Assembly (NCBI GenBank): GCA_001566295.1
Contig: KQ964258.1
Location: 496,001-560,000, forward strand
DNA: 64,000 bases
Direction: 5' to 3'
Source: Microdochium bolleyi
Lineage: Eukaryota > Ascomycota > Sordariomycetes > Xylariales > Microdochiaceae
Part shown: one piece after another, positions 1 to 10,544 of the stretch
Position numbering within the stretch: position 1 is the stretch's first letter
Layout: each line of letters begins with the position of its first letter
Program-made: the position numbers and the translations under genes
The notes under the pieces: generated by a model
The model's database searches: none
Told to the model about the DNA's origin: nothing
The model's input: the letters and a program-made list of their open reading frames with translations, nothing else

Positions 1-158
1 AGCTCCAACTTGTTGCTTCACCCCCAGCCTCGGAAGCTCGCTCTCTACGGCCTTCGACACGACCTCGGCGGATCCTCACAACCTCCAGACAACCTCGAAC
101 TAGCTCGAACACCGCCTGCACCGCCTGCGGCACCACTCACGGTCAAAAGCACGCCACA

Positions 159-1808
159 ATGGCCGACAAGTCGGGCCTCGAGGGCAAGACGGGTGCCAAC
201 CTGTGGTTCTCCTCCGACGGCGGACCCATGGGCTGGCGTCTGGACGTCATTACTCTTCTCGCCGTCATTGGCGAGTCCTCGATCGCCGACCACTCCCAGA
301 CCATCACCGCCAGCGCCCTGTGCCTGCTGCCACGCATCATCCCGGCCCCGCAGGCCCTTCTCAAGCCCTCGCGACCCGTCCGGCTCCCCGAGGTCAAGGC
401 CAAGATGACGGGCGTCTTCAGCGGCGTCGTCCTCGACAGCGTCGGCTTCTTCGCCAACATCATACACCCCCTCGACGAGTACCCGGCGTTCGCCTTCCAG
501 GTCCTCGAGATCACACACGCCGACCGCAACGTGGCAGGCGATATCGAGCTGGGACAGAAGGTCACAGATTCGCGACCACTGCTGCACAGGTTGCGCACGG
601 GGCGGACGGCAACGAACCTCTCGCAGTCTGCAAAATCTGGGCGGATACCGGGACCCCCGGCAGAAAACGAGCTGCATCCAGACGACGCCCAGCCCCGGAC
701 GAGTGCTGTCAGTGGCAGGAGTCGCCGCAGTGGGCAAGATCCTCAGCCTGGCATCAAGCGAAGGCACACCGTCAAGGACAGGGTGCAAGATTTTGTCGCG
801 AACCCAACACTGGCAAACACGAAGGAGCGGCCGGCAATCCCGGCCACGCTGTACTCGCCGGTGCACATTCTGGCAGTGTTCTCAGCACTGCTGACCTTTG
901 GCATTGTGGGCGTGGCTATATGGGACGAGGATGCCACGGCCATCGTGGCTGTGACGCTCATCGCCCTCCAGAGCGCGGTCGTCGGGCTGGCTTCATGGTG
1001 GAGGCCGGTGCTTATGAAGCGCAGCCACACCAACAAAGTCCCGGACGGCGACGTTGTCATCCGGACGCGCGAGGGTGCCTTCCTGGTGATCAAGTGCACC
1101 GAGGAGGTGGCCCGCGAGCTCTACTACGGCACCGAGGAGTGTGACTACCACGTGGGGCCAACATCCTACCGCGCGCTCATGGCCGCGGGCACGTTCCTGC
1201 TGATGGTGACGGTCGTGCTCCTCGGCAATTGCAAGTGGTGGAGCCAGGTCGGCGTCGCGGCCAGCTACATCCTGCTGAACATGCTGTACTGGCTGCTGGG
1301 CATGCTACCGAAGCGGTACTTCTGGGACCTGAGCCGGTATGTGGTCGACGACATCACTCCGGAGTACGCGCTCAACGCGCACGAGGAGACGAACCCGGCG
1401 GACCAGCGCGAGGGCGTCAAGAGCTTCACGCGGACGCTGTGGTGGGCGATCCGGGAGACGAAGCGGACGGCATGGGTGGAGAAGAACGGGGCGGCGCCCG
1501 TCACGCCCCAGTGGCGCGAGTGGCTCGCCGAGGCGGAGCGGGCGGCCAAGAACAACGAGATCGACTGGCCGGCGGTCGCGCGCAAGGACGAGATCATGAA
1601 AAAGAGCCAGGACGAGGATGCGTTGGTGCCCCGCAGCCCCGTGGCCGTTTCCGCCGCCGCCACTACCAAAACCACCACCACCGCCACAAGTCCCGTTGCC
1701 AAGATCGTCGTCGAGATTCCCCGACGCGACTATGATGAGGCAGAGCAGCGGGCGCCGGCGGCCGAGGTGCAGCCCTCGGCGCAGGATCCGCCTTCGTCTG
1801 CGTTCTGA
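159..1808 (+). CDS. Conserved fungal multi-pass membrane protein, unknown function
   Basis: Single uninterrupted reading frame of 549 codons. The start ATG at 159 sits in a good context (CACAATGG) after a pyrimidine-rich leader. Strong hydrophobic segments lie at about residues 231-282 (probably two helices), 340-362 and 364-385, with weaker ones near 27-60 and 135. Residues about 185-225 are a basic, Ser/Arg-rich loop. The segment between the helix pairs is charged and may be a cytosolic loop. The tail after residue 400 is hydrophilic, with a Thr/Ala-rich low-complexity part near 500-525, and is probably cytosolic. I recognise the general look of fungus-specific membrane proteins but no named domain. 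No intron is needed. The topology is inferred from hydrophobicity read by eye. Confidence 0.75.
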   Translation: MADKSGLEGKTGANLWFSSDGGPMGWRLDVITLLAVIGESSIADHSQTITASALCLLPRIIPAPQALLKPSRPVRLPEVKAKMTGVFSGVVLDSVGFFANIIHPLDEYPAFAFQVLEITHADRNVAGDIELGQKVTDSRPLLHRLRTGRTATNLSQSAKSGRIPGPPAENELHPDDAQPRTSAVSGRSRRSGQDPQPGIKRRHTVKDRVQDFVANPTLANTKERPAIPATLYSPVHILAVFSALLTFGIVGVAIWDEDATAIVAVTLIALQSAVVGLASWWRPVLMKRSHTNKVPDGDVVIRTREGAFLVIKCTEEVARELYYGTEECDYHVGPTSYRALMAAGTFLLMVTVVLLGNCKWWSQVGVAASYILLNMLYWLLGMLPKRYFWDLSRYVVDDITPEYALNAHEETNPADQREGVKSFTRTLWWAIRETKRTAWVEKNGAAPVTPQWREWLAEAERAAKNNEIDWPAVARKDEIMKKSQDEDALVPRSPVAVSAAATTKTTTTATSPVAKIVVEIPRRDYDEAEQRAPAAEVQPSAQDPPSSAF

Positions 1809-2642
1809 GCCGTGGGAGGTGAGAGGTTCTAGTGGTCATGGTCGAGTGCGTATATTCTGGAAGCGTTCGAGCGATCATGCTGTGTTCGAGATTGTGGTAT
1901 TTCTTGGGGACGGCCGGGCTCGAGGAGGAGGAGGAGGGAGGGCTCTCTCGGCCGGTGACATGATTAACGACTCTTCTTTCTGTGCATCTTGTTATTAGAG
2001 AGCTTTATGGATATAGCATTGGATGGCGGGCGTGTTACTTGTTCTGGGTTCTTGGGAAATAATGGTCAGAATCACTTCGAAACCCATCTAAAGGAGGCCC
2101 CGACTGCATCAATCTGACTTGGATCCGCATATCCCGTACACAAGCGTGACAAGACCACGAACGATCGACAAGGATAGCGACAGTGCTTGTTCAGTGGAGA
2201 AGCCAGTTGCATCGCGGGCAGACAGTGGCAGACTAAATGTGACAAGACTGCCGAGCTGTGAGGTGGGATCGGCCGTGGAGCTCCACGAGGGGTGTTCCGA
2301 TGTGGTTGCCCCGATCCGTGCCCAGCAATCGGAGATCCGCCTCGCTGATTGGCTTGACAACCCAGGTGCCGGCCTAGTGCCAGATCCAGATCTCCTGGGG
2401 AGTCCATGACGTCGACGCCGGGTTAAGCTCAGCTCAAGTGTAGCCATCATTCTTTCGTCGATGAGCAGTTGACCGATGCCCATCTCTGTCGCAATTGGCG
2501 GTGGGATTGTCTTGATTTAAGGGCTAGCAGGTCAGTGTGTTCCCAGGGTTTGCGAACTACTCTGGCTCCGGTTGTTCTTTCCTCGTGAGCTTCTGCCGTG
2601 CCTGCCAGGAGAGAAAACATCTGCGTCCAGTTCTTACAACTC
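1809..2642. other. Intergenic region between membrane protein and oxidoreductase
   Basis: No convincing gene. It should hold the 3' end of the upstream gene and the promoter and leader of the oxidoreductase. Short opposing frames at 2109-2483 lack splice partners or recognisable motifs. Confidence 0.6.
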
Positions 2643-4537
2643 ATGCCAGACACACGATACGACCGCGACATCGAGCGCAACGCTCTCAACCCTGCGATGG
2701 AGAACAATGGCACCAAGGCCCGCAATGGGCGCAAGAAGGTGCTCGTCGTCGGTGCCGGCGCGGCTGGGTACGTCCTCTCCCGCCCTGCCCTTCACTTCCA
2801 GGCATGGCCGACTGCTAATCGGTGCACAGCATGTCCACGGCGCACCACCTCTCACAGCACCGCGACAAGTTCGACGTGACCGTCATCGACGCCGTCGACT
2901 ACTGCGGCGGCCAGGCCTTCTCGATCCCGCTAGATAAGGACAAGCACGGCGCCTCGTGGTGCAACCAGGGCGTCCAGGGCGGCTCCTACATCTTCCACCA
3001 CACCCTCACCATGTTCCAGCGCCAGGGCTTCCACGCAGACCCCGTCAATCTGCACGTCTCGTTCGGCAAGGACGACACTTTCTGGACAAACGTCTTCCCC
3101 ACCCAGCTGCTCGCCAGGCACCAGAAGGAGGTCGGCCGCCTCGTCCGCATGCTCAAAGTGCTGCGCTGGTTCGAGGTCTTCTTCGCGCTGATCCCCCTGC
3201 GGCTCGTGTTCAAGATGTTCTTGTTCAGCGAGGAGTTCATCAACACCGTCGCCTTGCCAATGACGGCGCTCTTCCTCGGCACGGGCAACGCCACGCCAGA
3301 GGTGCCCACCATCATGTTCGAGCGGCTGTGCACCTCGCCAACGTACGGCATGTGGTTTCCAGCCTCGAAGGACACCGTCGTCGAGAACCAGCCCCCCATG
3401 GTCGTGTTCCCCAACTTCTCCGAGTTTTACGACACGTGGCGCAAGGACCTCATCTCTCAGGGCGTCACCGTCCGCTTGTCCACTGAGCTCACCGAGATCG
3501 TGCACCGCAGCAAGGACAAGGGCGTTGTCGTCCGCCTCAAGGCTCGCACCCCAGCGCCTGACGGGCATAACCCCAACGAAACTCACGACCCGTCCGAGCC
3601 CGTGGAGGAGCACTTCGACGAGATCGTCCTGTGCTGCCTTGCCGACACCGCCAAACGCGTCCTCGGTCGCACGGCGACTTGGAAGGAGAAGCGCGTGCTC
3701 GGCTCCGCCAAGTTCAGCGACGACATCACCATTACGCACAGCGACGCAGACTACATGAAGAAGCACTACGAGAACTTCTACCGCGAGGATCTTGCCAACA
3801 CGGCGCGCATCAACGGCCACGACCACTCCCACCGGCTCAACTCCGCCGTTAACAGCTTCCGCCCCATGTACTACATCAAGATGTACGAGAAAGACCAGAG
3901 CAAGCTCGAAATGTGCTTCGACACCACAAACTACCAGGCCCAATTCCCCGAGAGGGTGCCATTTGAGCAGCACGTCTTCCAGACCATCTATCTCAACAAG
4001 GACCGCGACCGGCACCTGTGGACGGACAACGAGATCGACGAGAGCAAGGTCATCCGCAAGGACTGGTGGCACCAGCTGTGCCACAGCTACACGCACTACA
4101 TGTTTGTCGTGCCGTGGATGATGTTCCTCCAGGCCAAGAACAGTACGCGTTTCGCGGGGTCGTGGACTCTCGTCAACGCCCACGAGGTCGCTATCATGAG
4201 CGGCATCGCAGCTGCCGTGGACCTCGGCGCCGAGTACCCGGAGGACCTCGAGCACGACAAGTTCGCGTTCTTATGCTTCAGACTTTACTACCTGCTCGCG
4301 TACGGCAAGTGGTATAGCAGGCGGCACACCAAGGGCGGGAAAAAGCAGGCCGGACAAGCGAGCAGCAGTGAGGCAGCCCGGGAGGGTGCGAGCTGGGCGT
4401 CGGGCGTGTATGGCAGCGTGTACAAGGGTCCCGGCGTGGGCTCACAGGAGAGGCAGACCTGGAGGGAGGAGATGAAGAAAGGGAGCAGCACAGGAAATCT
4501 GGCGGAGGGGAATGCGCCCGGGCGGAGCCAGCCTTAA
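2643..4537 (+). CDS. FAD/NAD(P)-binding oxidoreductase (amine-oxidase-like)
   Basis: Two exons, 2643-2767 and 2830-4537, give 610 residues. The 62-nt intron (GTACGT...GCACAG) cuts inside the dinucleotide-binding motif and splicing restores GAGAAG followed by MSTAHHLS, a classic Rossmann GxGxxG at about residues 37-43. Downstream are the acidic strand end (TVIDAVDYCGGQ) and a C-terminal FAD-contact-like stretch (GSWTLVNAHEVAIMSGIAAA, about residues 500-520), as in predicted NAD/FAD-binding proteins related to flavin amine oxidases (COG2907-like). Near residues 160-185 is a short hydrophobic segment. The substrate cannot be told from sequence. An alternative start is the ATG at 2697 (592 residues); both fit the frame. 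The tail after residue 545 is low-complexity. Confidence 0.85.
2768..2829 (+). other. Intron splitting the GxGxxG codons
   Basis: GTACGT donor and GCACAG acceptor. The last glycine codon of the Rossmann motif is made from GG before and C after the intron. Confidence 0.85.
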
Positions 4538-4912
4538 GTCGATAATGGCAAGTGAGTCGGAGGACAAATCGGTGCGGGACGACGTGGAGGAATGAAAGTT
4601 GTGATTGGTATCACTTTGTTAGAGTGAAACTATCGCGGTTAGGGTTCAATTTTTCATGTTTGCGGTGGTCAAGAGACGTTAGCGATGAAAGGATATATTG
4701 TTGTCATAATGCTTCACCGAAATAGAAACCTGGCATGGCAGTACATGTGTGGCTTCGTGTGAACTCTTCGGTGTCGGCGCTCTAATCCTTTGACTGGGGA
4801 ACACCCCGGCCGGTAACTCTGCACACAATAGTGTCGAAGAAAGTCACCGCGGCGGTATACTATTGTCCTTCCGCCCACACTCCCTTTTCTCTCATATGCT
4901 CCTGCCAGTATT

Positions 4913-5825
4913 TTACCTCACCTTGCGTTTGTTCGTCTTCGTGTTCTCCCTTCCAGCCCGGGCCCCTTTCTCTTTCTTCTTTCTCTGCCTCTTTGCGTGC
5001 AACGTTTCGTCCGAGGAGTCGGTCTTGTCTCGCGGGGCGCTTGGTGCTGACGGTGCCGCTGCGGTTGGACCCGTGACTGTGCCCAGACCTTCGGTATCCT
5101 CGTCCCAGTCGCGATCGCGCAGGGCGTCCAGGGCGGCGGCGAGGTCTCTTTCGACGTCGATGTCGACTCCTCCGATAGTCGCCTGGGTAGACTGTATGAG
5201 AGATACTCGCGCCAGTAGGTGGCTACTTGCTTCGGGAGGGCGCCGGGCCTCTGGGTATTGTACCCTACGGTGTCAGCGCTGTAGTGGCAGGAAGCTGCCC
5301 AAGGCGATTGGAGAGTCATGGAAGCGGCCAGTCTTTTCTCTTCCTCGGGTATCTCAGCTGGGAGAAAGGCCCAGGTTCTTCAAGAGGAACCACACAAGAC
5401 TTACCTGGAGTTGTCTCGTTGTAGCACTCGCCCAGCAGCTCAGATTCCTTCAAAGTCTTCTTGACTACTGCCGGGCATTTCTCGCGGCCGCACATGAGAT
5501 ACTGGCTGCCCTCGGCGAGGGTCTGGACCCGGACGCACGACTGCTTGCATGGCCCGCTCGGGTGCTTTGTGATCCCATCGGCCAGACACTGGGAGCACTC
5601 CCACGGCCCGTCTTCCGCGCCCCAGTCGATGACGACTCCCTCCGAGGGCTTGTTGCCGTCCATGGGCGGGCTCTGCGATCGCTGCCGGGGAGGGTAGGAG
5701 TAGTCTATCACGCCGCACGGCCTGGTCCAGAGAGCGGTGATGGGGTCGGTCGGTGCGGCCGGGCAGTGGTCCCACCGGACGCCGATGTGGCCGCAGCCGT
5801 GGTTCTTCAGGCGGCCGTAGCACAT
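4913..5825 (-). CDS. Cys/His-rich tandem family, copy A
   Basis: Two exons, 5825-5405 and 5250-4913, give 252 residues. The GTAAGT donor leaves phase 1, and the acceptor at 5251-5253 is the nearby AG that fits the phase and opens the long downstream frame. Exon 1 is a compact Cys/His-rich module: C2, K7, H9, C11, H13 and W18 at the N-terminus, then WxCxxC, CxxxC and CGxxxC, a spacing suggestive of metal binding. It has no signal peptide, so it is probably intracellular. Exon 2 encodes an acidic helix-like part (VDIDVERDLAAALDALRDRD) and a Lys/Arg-rich end (KRQRKKKEK...NKRKVR) that could be a nuclear localisation signal. Copies B and C next door share this layout. Function unknown; zinc binding and nuclear location are inference. 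Confidence 0.75.
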
Positions 5826-6849
5826 GCTAGATGTAGGCGCCGGCAGAGTTTTCGGCGAGGTGTGCTGTTCCAGAGTGGTGTTTTACGCGTTGGTGCTTGG
5901 CTTGGAAGACACTGGCTAGACGACGATGGTATTGTTCGGAGCAGGAACGTGGAGTGGCAACTGAGCGGCTCGCAAGGTTTATGTACGTGCCCGGTTTGTA
6001 ATCTTGTGTACCCTGCTCAGCACTCAGTCAAAGGGCACGCGTATGCTCGCGGTTCGCAGCCGTCTAAAACAGTGGCATGTTGGTTCCTTGCAGTGTTCTT
6101 TGGTATGGGAGAGTGTGTGGAACGTGTCGGGTCACGACCCTTTGTCGTCGACCATGCTTGGCTGTTGCGGCGACAAAGATGGGGATCCTGCCCGGCCCCG
6201 TTCGCTCAGGCTGGGGAGACTTCGCTCCTACTGAGTTTGTGCAGAATGTTGCATGCCAGATGGTCACAAAGGTTCGCTGCAATCTGATGTCTGGTGCTTT
6301 TGTCACTCGCGGATTATGTGATAGGCGAGGAACAAGTACGCCGAGTAGATGGTGTCACCAGGGACCTTGTATCATCGATAGCTGTACAGCAGTAGGCGAG
6401 TACTAAAGAGCGCAGTCTGTTGTTCTACAAAGCGAATTACCATCATGGTCTCCAAGTCCGAGGGGACTGTCATGTCGGATGATTCAACGTCGGAGAACCT
6501 TGGGAAGATATACGGACCGCGCCAGGATCCAATTTCTCTCCCGTGATTAGGAGCACTTCCACACGACGGTATTCTTTCACAAGCATACTGTAAAGAGTTG
6601 CTCGGTTGAAACCTTCTCAATGTTCATACTTCTCAAACCAACATCCTTGTCCCCTCATGAGCGAGAGTGTACTAACTCGCATGTAAGCACGGAGCAACCA
6701 ATCTGCTGAGAAGTACTGCGGAAAGCGTCTCCTTCGAGGAACTTCTTCATATGCTGAATCATCCTGATACTCTGTCTGGAAAGGGAAACACTATTCTTCT
6801 CTCACCCCCACTGATCGTCCACTCCTTGTTGTCTCGAGGCATCTCTAGC
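5826..6849. other. Spacer between family copies A and B
   Basis: Upstream region of copy A. It contains a TATA-like CATAAAC on the minus strand at 5978-5984, about 155 bp before the copy A start. No gene was recognised. Frames here are short or are shadows. Confidence 0.55.
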
Positions 6850-7527
6850 CTAACTCCTACCATGCTTGATCTTCTTTCTCTTATCGGACTGACCGCCACC
6901 TTCTTCCTTGGTTGCCCAGTTTCGTCGTCTGCTGGCCAGAGGCTCCTCGTCCTCCGAGTCACTTTCTCGGACCACGGCTGCTGGTGCTACTGGAAAATAA
7001 CAAACGTTAGAATGACGGAAACAACCCAGCGGCGAAGCCTGGAATGCATTCTAGTCAAATCTTCCCCGAGAGAATGGGCCGAAAAAGCGTAATTACTCAC
7101 CTTTCGGGAGGGGTCTCTCCACAGGAGGGTGAACTGTCTCATCCTTGCACTCCTTGACCAAGTTTTCCTGGGCAACGCTTTTCTCAGAGACGGCCTCCTT
7201 GCAATCCACATGACCACACTCCAGGAACTCGAAGCTATTGCCAATGGTGACCGTCACAGCCTGCCAGGCACATTGTCCGCGGCCCGCGGCGCTTGCGGAG
7301 CTTCCGCAGCGCGAGCACGGCCAAGGGCTTCTTTCCTTCTTCTTCCACTCGCATCCGGCCTGCTCGCAATGAGTGCTTTTCGGCCCGTCGTAGCAGAAGA
7401 TGCGATCCTCGCGGGCCTTGCATGGCGTGGTCAGTCGTCCTGCGGACTCCCTCTTGGCTTTCTCGCAGATTATCCACCGGATGGCCAGATGCCTGCAGCC
7501 GTGGTTCTTGGGGTGAGCGAAGCACAT
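6850..7527 (-). CDS. Cys/His-rich tandem family, copy B
   Basis: Two exons, 7527-7101 and 6989-6850, give 188 residues. The donor is GTGAGT (phase 1). The acceptor follows a perfect fungal branch site and pyrimidine tract (CTAACGTTTGTTATTTTCCAG). The N-terminus MCFAHPKNHGCRHLAIRW matches copies A and C position by position. The WxCxxC and CGxxxC pairs are present, but the second Cys of the CxxxC pair found in A and C is replaced (CAWQA), so one putative ligand is missing. Exon 2 is short: acidic ESDSEDEE, then basic KRKKIKHGRS ending. No signal peptide. It lies in the same orientation as its neighbours, which implies tandem duplication. Function unknown. Confidence 0.8.
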
Positions 7528-9723
7528 CGCTGGGACAAAATTCCTCGTGGATCGCTGGTTCTTTATGGTAGCTTGGCTTCAGGCAGGCCTCGATGCAAGG
7601 CACACGTGCTCAATTGACGTGAGGTTGATGTGGTGCTATTCGTTCGAGACTCGGTGACAGGGCAGAGAGACATGGCTCACTCCTTATACATACGAAGCAA
7701 GCGTGTTCAATGCCAGTACTCAACATGCAGCGACTGCCATGTGTAACTGGCTTTCGAGATCTCTTTGTCCCTCGGGAAGCCTCTGCCAAAGTACTTGTGG
7801 GACGCATTGGGGCTCTTTTTGCCGACATGTGAGCGTTGGTCGCGGTGACAAGGAAAGTGACGTCTAACTCGGGAACATGGACACTGCGGGCTCAAAATAT
7901 GTTTCAGGGCCTGATGCTGATGCGAAGCAACAACGGAGCGAAGGAGTCTCAACCTAGTTCCCAACCCGTAAAGGATGCCATGCTCACTGTCTGTGTAAAG
8001 CCCCACCATGCTTTGCCGGACAAGAAGACAACACGCGAGATACGATGCTGTATGACATTCAAATACCTTGCCAATTTTGCCGGTTTTCGGGTCACCGCCT
8101 CGTTGAACAAGAAGCAGCGAAATGCTCCCCAAAGAGGTTGAGTCTTTAGAGCAATCATCAAACATAGCTTGGCATGAGCGCCACTACCGGGACCGGTTTT
8201 CTTCACGGCGCACAAGATAAGTACAGAGTGTTGTCTCGGCCCTTTGTCTTGATAGTAACACGAGATGATTAGGATGGTTGCCCTTGTAGACTACAACTAA
8301 AATATGTATAGCTCACAAATCGATAAGGGCTGGAATCTATATCTCGATCAGCGATTTTTCCCCAACGAGGACTCCCGTCTGGTTGTCTCTGGTGAATGGA
8401 ACGGGATATCGTCACTACCTAGTCTCATCACGGTTCCTCTTGGTGAATTATACGTCAAAACGTTATGCCATGCCTTGCTGAACCTTCTCGCGTCCGCAAA
8501 GTATACCTCCCTCCACTATATTTGCACTAGCAACTACACGGGACCCTGACGCCGGGCCCTGTTGAGACTACCTGCAGTCGATTATGCTGGTGACCTTACA
8601 AACACAACTACGTTTCCGAACATATGCACGCCCTACTTGATTCGTGATGTGTAGTCTCGCTTACCCTAGACTCATGTGTTTTACCAACATGCTGAATGCG
8701 GAGGCAGCGGTCATCTTTGCCCAGGGTTGGAGAATGAAGACGCAGATTCGTTTGTCGTCTCTTTCGCGCAACCACGAGCAAGTCAGACCCAGTCATGTAA
8801 TGGTAAGTTGGTACAAACAATCGCAACTTACACCTCCCTAGCTTCGTGCTCGTGCTGCACAACTAGCGAGAAGTTGTGAACCGAAGAAACACCAGATCGT
8901 CTACCCTGAAATTACCATGCCTCGATGATCCACAACCGATTGACAGAACGACAGAGTCAGTATGCCTCGACGTTGGTCCTCGGATATCTAACATGGCTAC
9001 CCTCCTCTATCCTAGCTGGCCTCGGAAACAGTCCCATTTTCCACGGCCTCAAAAGTCGTTACCAAGGAATCTATGCCGCGTAAGTCAATTATGGGTTCCT
9101 TCTTTTGTCTTTCCGCTCTGACACCAGAAAGGCAGAAAACATCAGTAGCATTGTTATTTCGATTATGATTTACGCTCCATCCACGCTTGCAGATCAGAAT
9201 TAGTGCAAAAGGGAACTCGAAATACCGAGAATGTGCCAAGATGTTTGCACGAATGTCGCACTGGCAAACATACAGAGATTTGCGGAGCTATGACACCCCT
9301 GGAAACCAGGAGTTAAACATGGCTACGATACGGTAATGCTGAACATTTGACAAATATTGGTGGTTACATTCCTATTATCCGATATTAGTATGTACTTGGA
9401 CAAGCAAGTCTTCACGTAGCATTCCTACACGTTCGGGAACATCCGCAGTATCATCATAGAAACAGCCTCTAAAAGTTACGCTGCCAAGTAACCCAACAAG
9501 AATGATGGGTTCCTGGTACGTTTAAAGCTTGAAACCGAGCATACAGCATGTGAGAACTTATGAGATATAGAAGCTTGTGGCAAATGAACAAGTAGAGTGG
9601 AATAATACTCCAAGGAGCGAATCGGACAATAACAGCCCGTGCAGCATCACTACACAACTAGACCTGCATCATATGCCTGTGTCCAATGGCTCGTGGACTG
9701 ACACTGACTGACTGGATTTCCAC
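7528..9723. other. Spacer between family copies B and C
   Basis: About 2.2 kb with no recognisable gene apart from the copy B promoter at its left end. Base composition is lower in GC than the genes. Small frames on both strands show no domain and no partner exons. A decayed family member is possible but I could not find the MC...K.H.C.H signature here. Confidence 0.55.
7682..7688 (-). promoter_or_regulatory. TATA-like box of copy B
   Basis: TATAAGG on the minus strand in the context TGTATAAGGA, about 160 bp upstream of the copy B ATG. Copy C carries the same TGTATAAGG at a similar distance. Confidence 0.5.
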
Positions 9724-10544
9724 TCATACGGCGGGTGTCGCATTGTGACCACCAGCGGCCCCCCCGCCGCTGCCACGGTGGTCGCGACGCCCCGAGCCGT
9801 TGCCCCCGCGCTTTGCTTTGCTTTTGCTGTAGTCCGCCGTCTTCTTGCCCTTCGGGTCCCTTGGGTCCTGGCTGGCCCCGTCGTCCGTCCCGTCCACTTC
9901 CGCTCCGGTCAGCCGCCGTCGCTCGCTCGAGGAGCCTGCTCCGTCGTTAGAGGCGTTTGGGAGAAGCCAGGGTGGTGTGCTGCTGGGAGCGCCTAGCCGA
10001 GCATAAGCCTCGGCTTCTGCCTGAAACGCTACTGCGGCCGGGCACTCGGGACCTAGAATCATCGTGAAATGTTAGTATGGTACACGAGTGGCATATCGCC
10101 GGCTGGCGCGCAAAATAATGATGGGACCGTCTCTTCGGGCCATTGCAACTTACCCAGATATTCATGAGTGACTCCCGGTGCTTCCTGAGAAGCCGAGTCC
10201 GCGACATCCCCTTCCACGACGACGCAGTCCCGGCACCGGCCGTGCCCGCACGGAACCATGACCGTGCCCTTGTCGACCGTGGTCTTGATACACTCGTGCT
10301 GGCACGATGCAAGGCCGACGTTGTTCAGCCACTCTGGGCAGCGGCAACACCTCCAGACGCAGTTGCCCCCGAGACAGGTTTTAGTTCTACATTTCCTCTC
10401 GGAGTCTTGCGTGGGGTAGTATGCTGGTTTTTTGCACGGCCCGAGCTTCGTGTTGGTTACCGGATCGAACTGAGCCTTGGGACAGCAGAACCAGACGACG
10501 CCGATGTGGCCGCAGATGTGCTTCTTTGGGTGGGCGTGACACAT
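9724..10544 (-). CDS. Cys/His-rich tandem family, copy C
   Basis: Two exons, 10544-10154 and 10052-9724, give 239 residues. The GTAAGT donor leaves phase 1, and the intron has an ACTAAC branch site before TTCTAG. The start was chosen at MCHAHPKKHICGHIGVVW because it aligns with the starts of copies A and B; in-frame sequence upstream is not conserved. Exon 1 has the richest cysteine set, including WRCCRC, CQHEC and CGHGRCRDC. The last resembles the C-x-H-x2-C-x2-C half of a RING or treble-clef finger, but a full RING is not evident. Exon 2 is Ser/Gly/Lys/Arg-rich: acidic GAEVDGTDDG, then basic KGKK...KSKAKRGG. Function unknown. Confidence 0.78.

Noticed and set aside
2930..4255. 441-codon minus-strand frame
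   Set aside because: Antisense shadow of the oxidoreductase coding exon caused by GC-rich third positions.
4637..4650. Single TTAGGG hexamer
   Set aside because: Isolated copy, not a telomeric array.
4863..6287. 474-codon plus-strand frame
   Set aside because: It lies antisense to family copy A, whose two exons and paralogs give much stronger evidence; the product has no domain.
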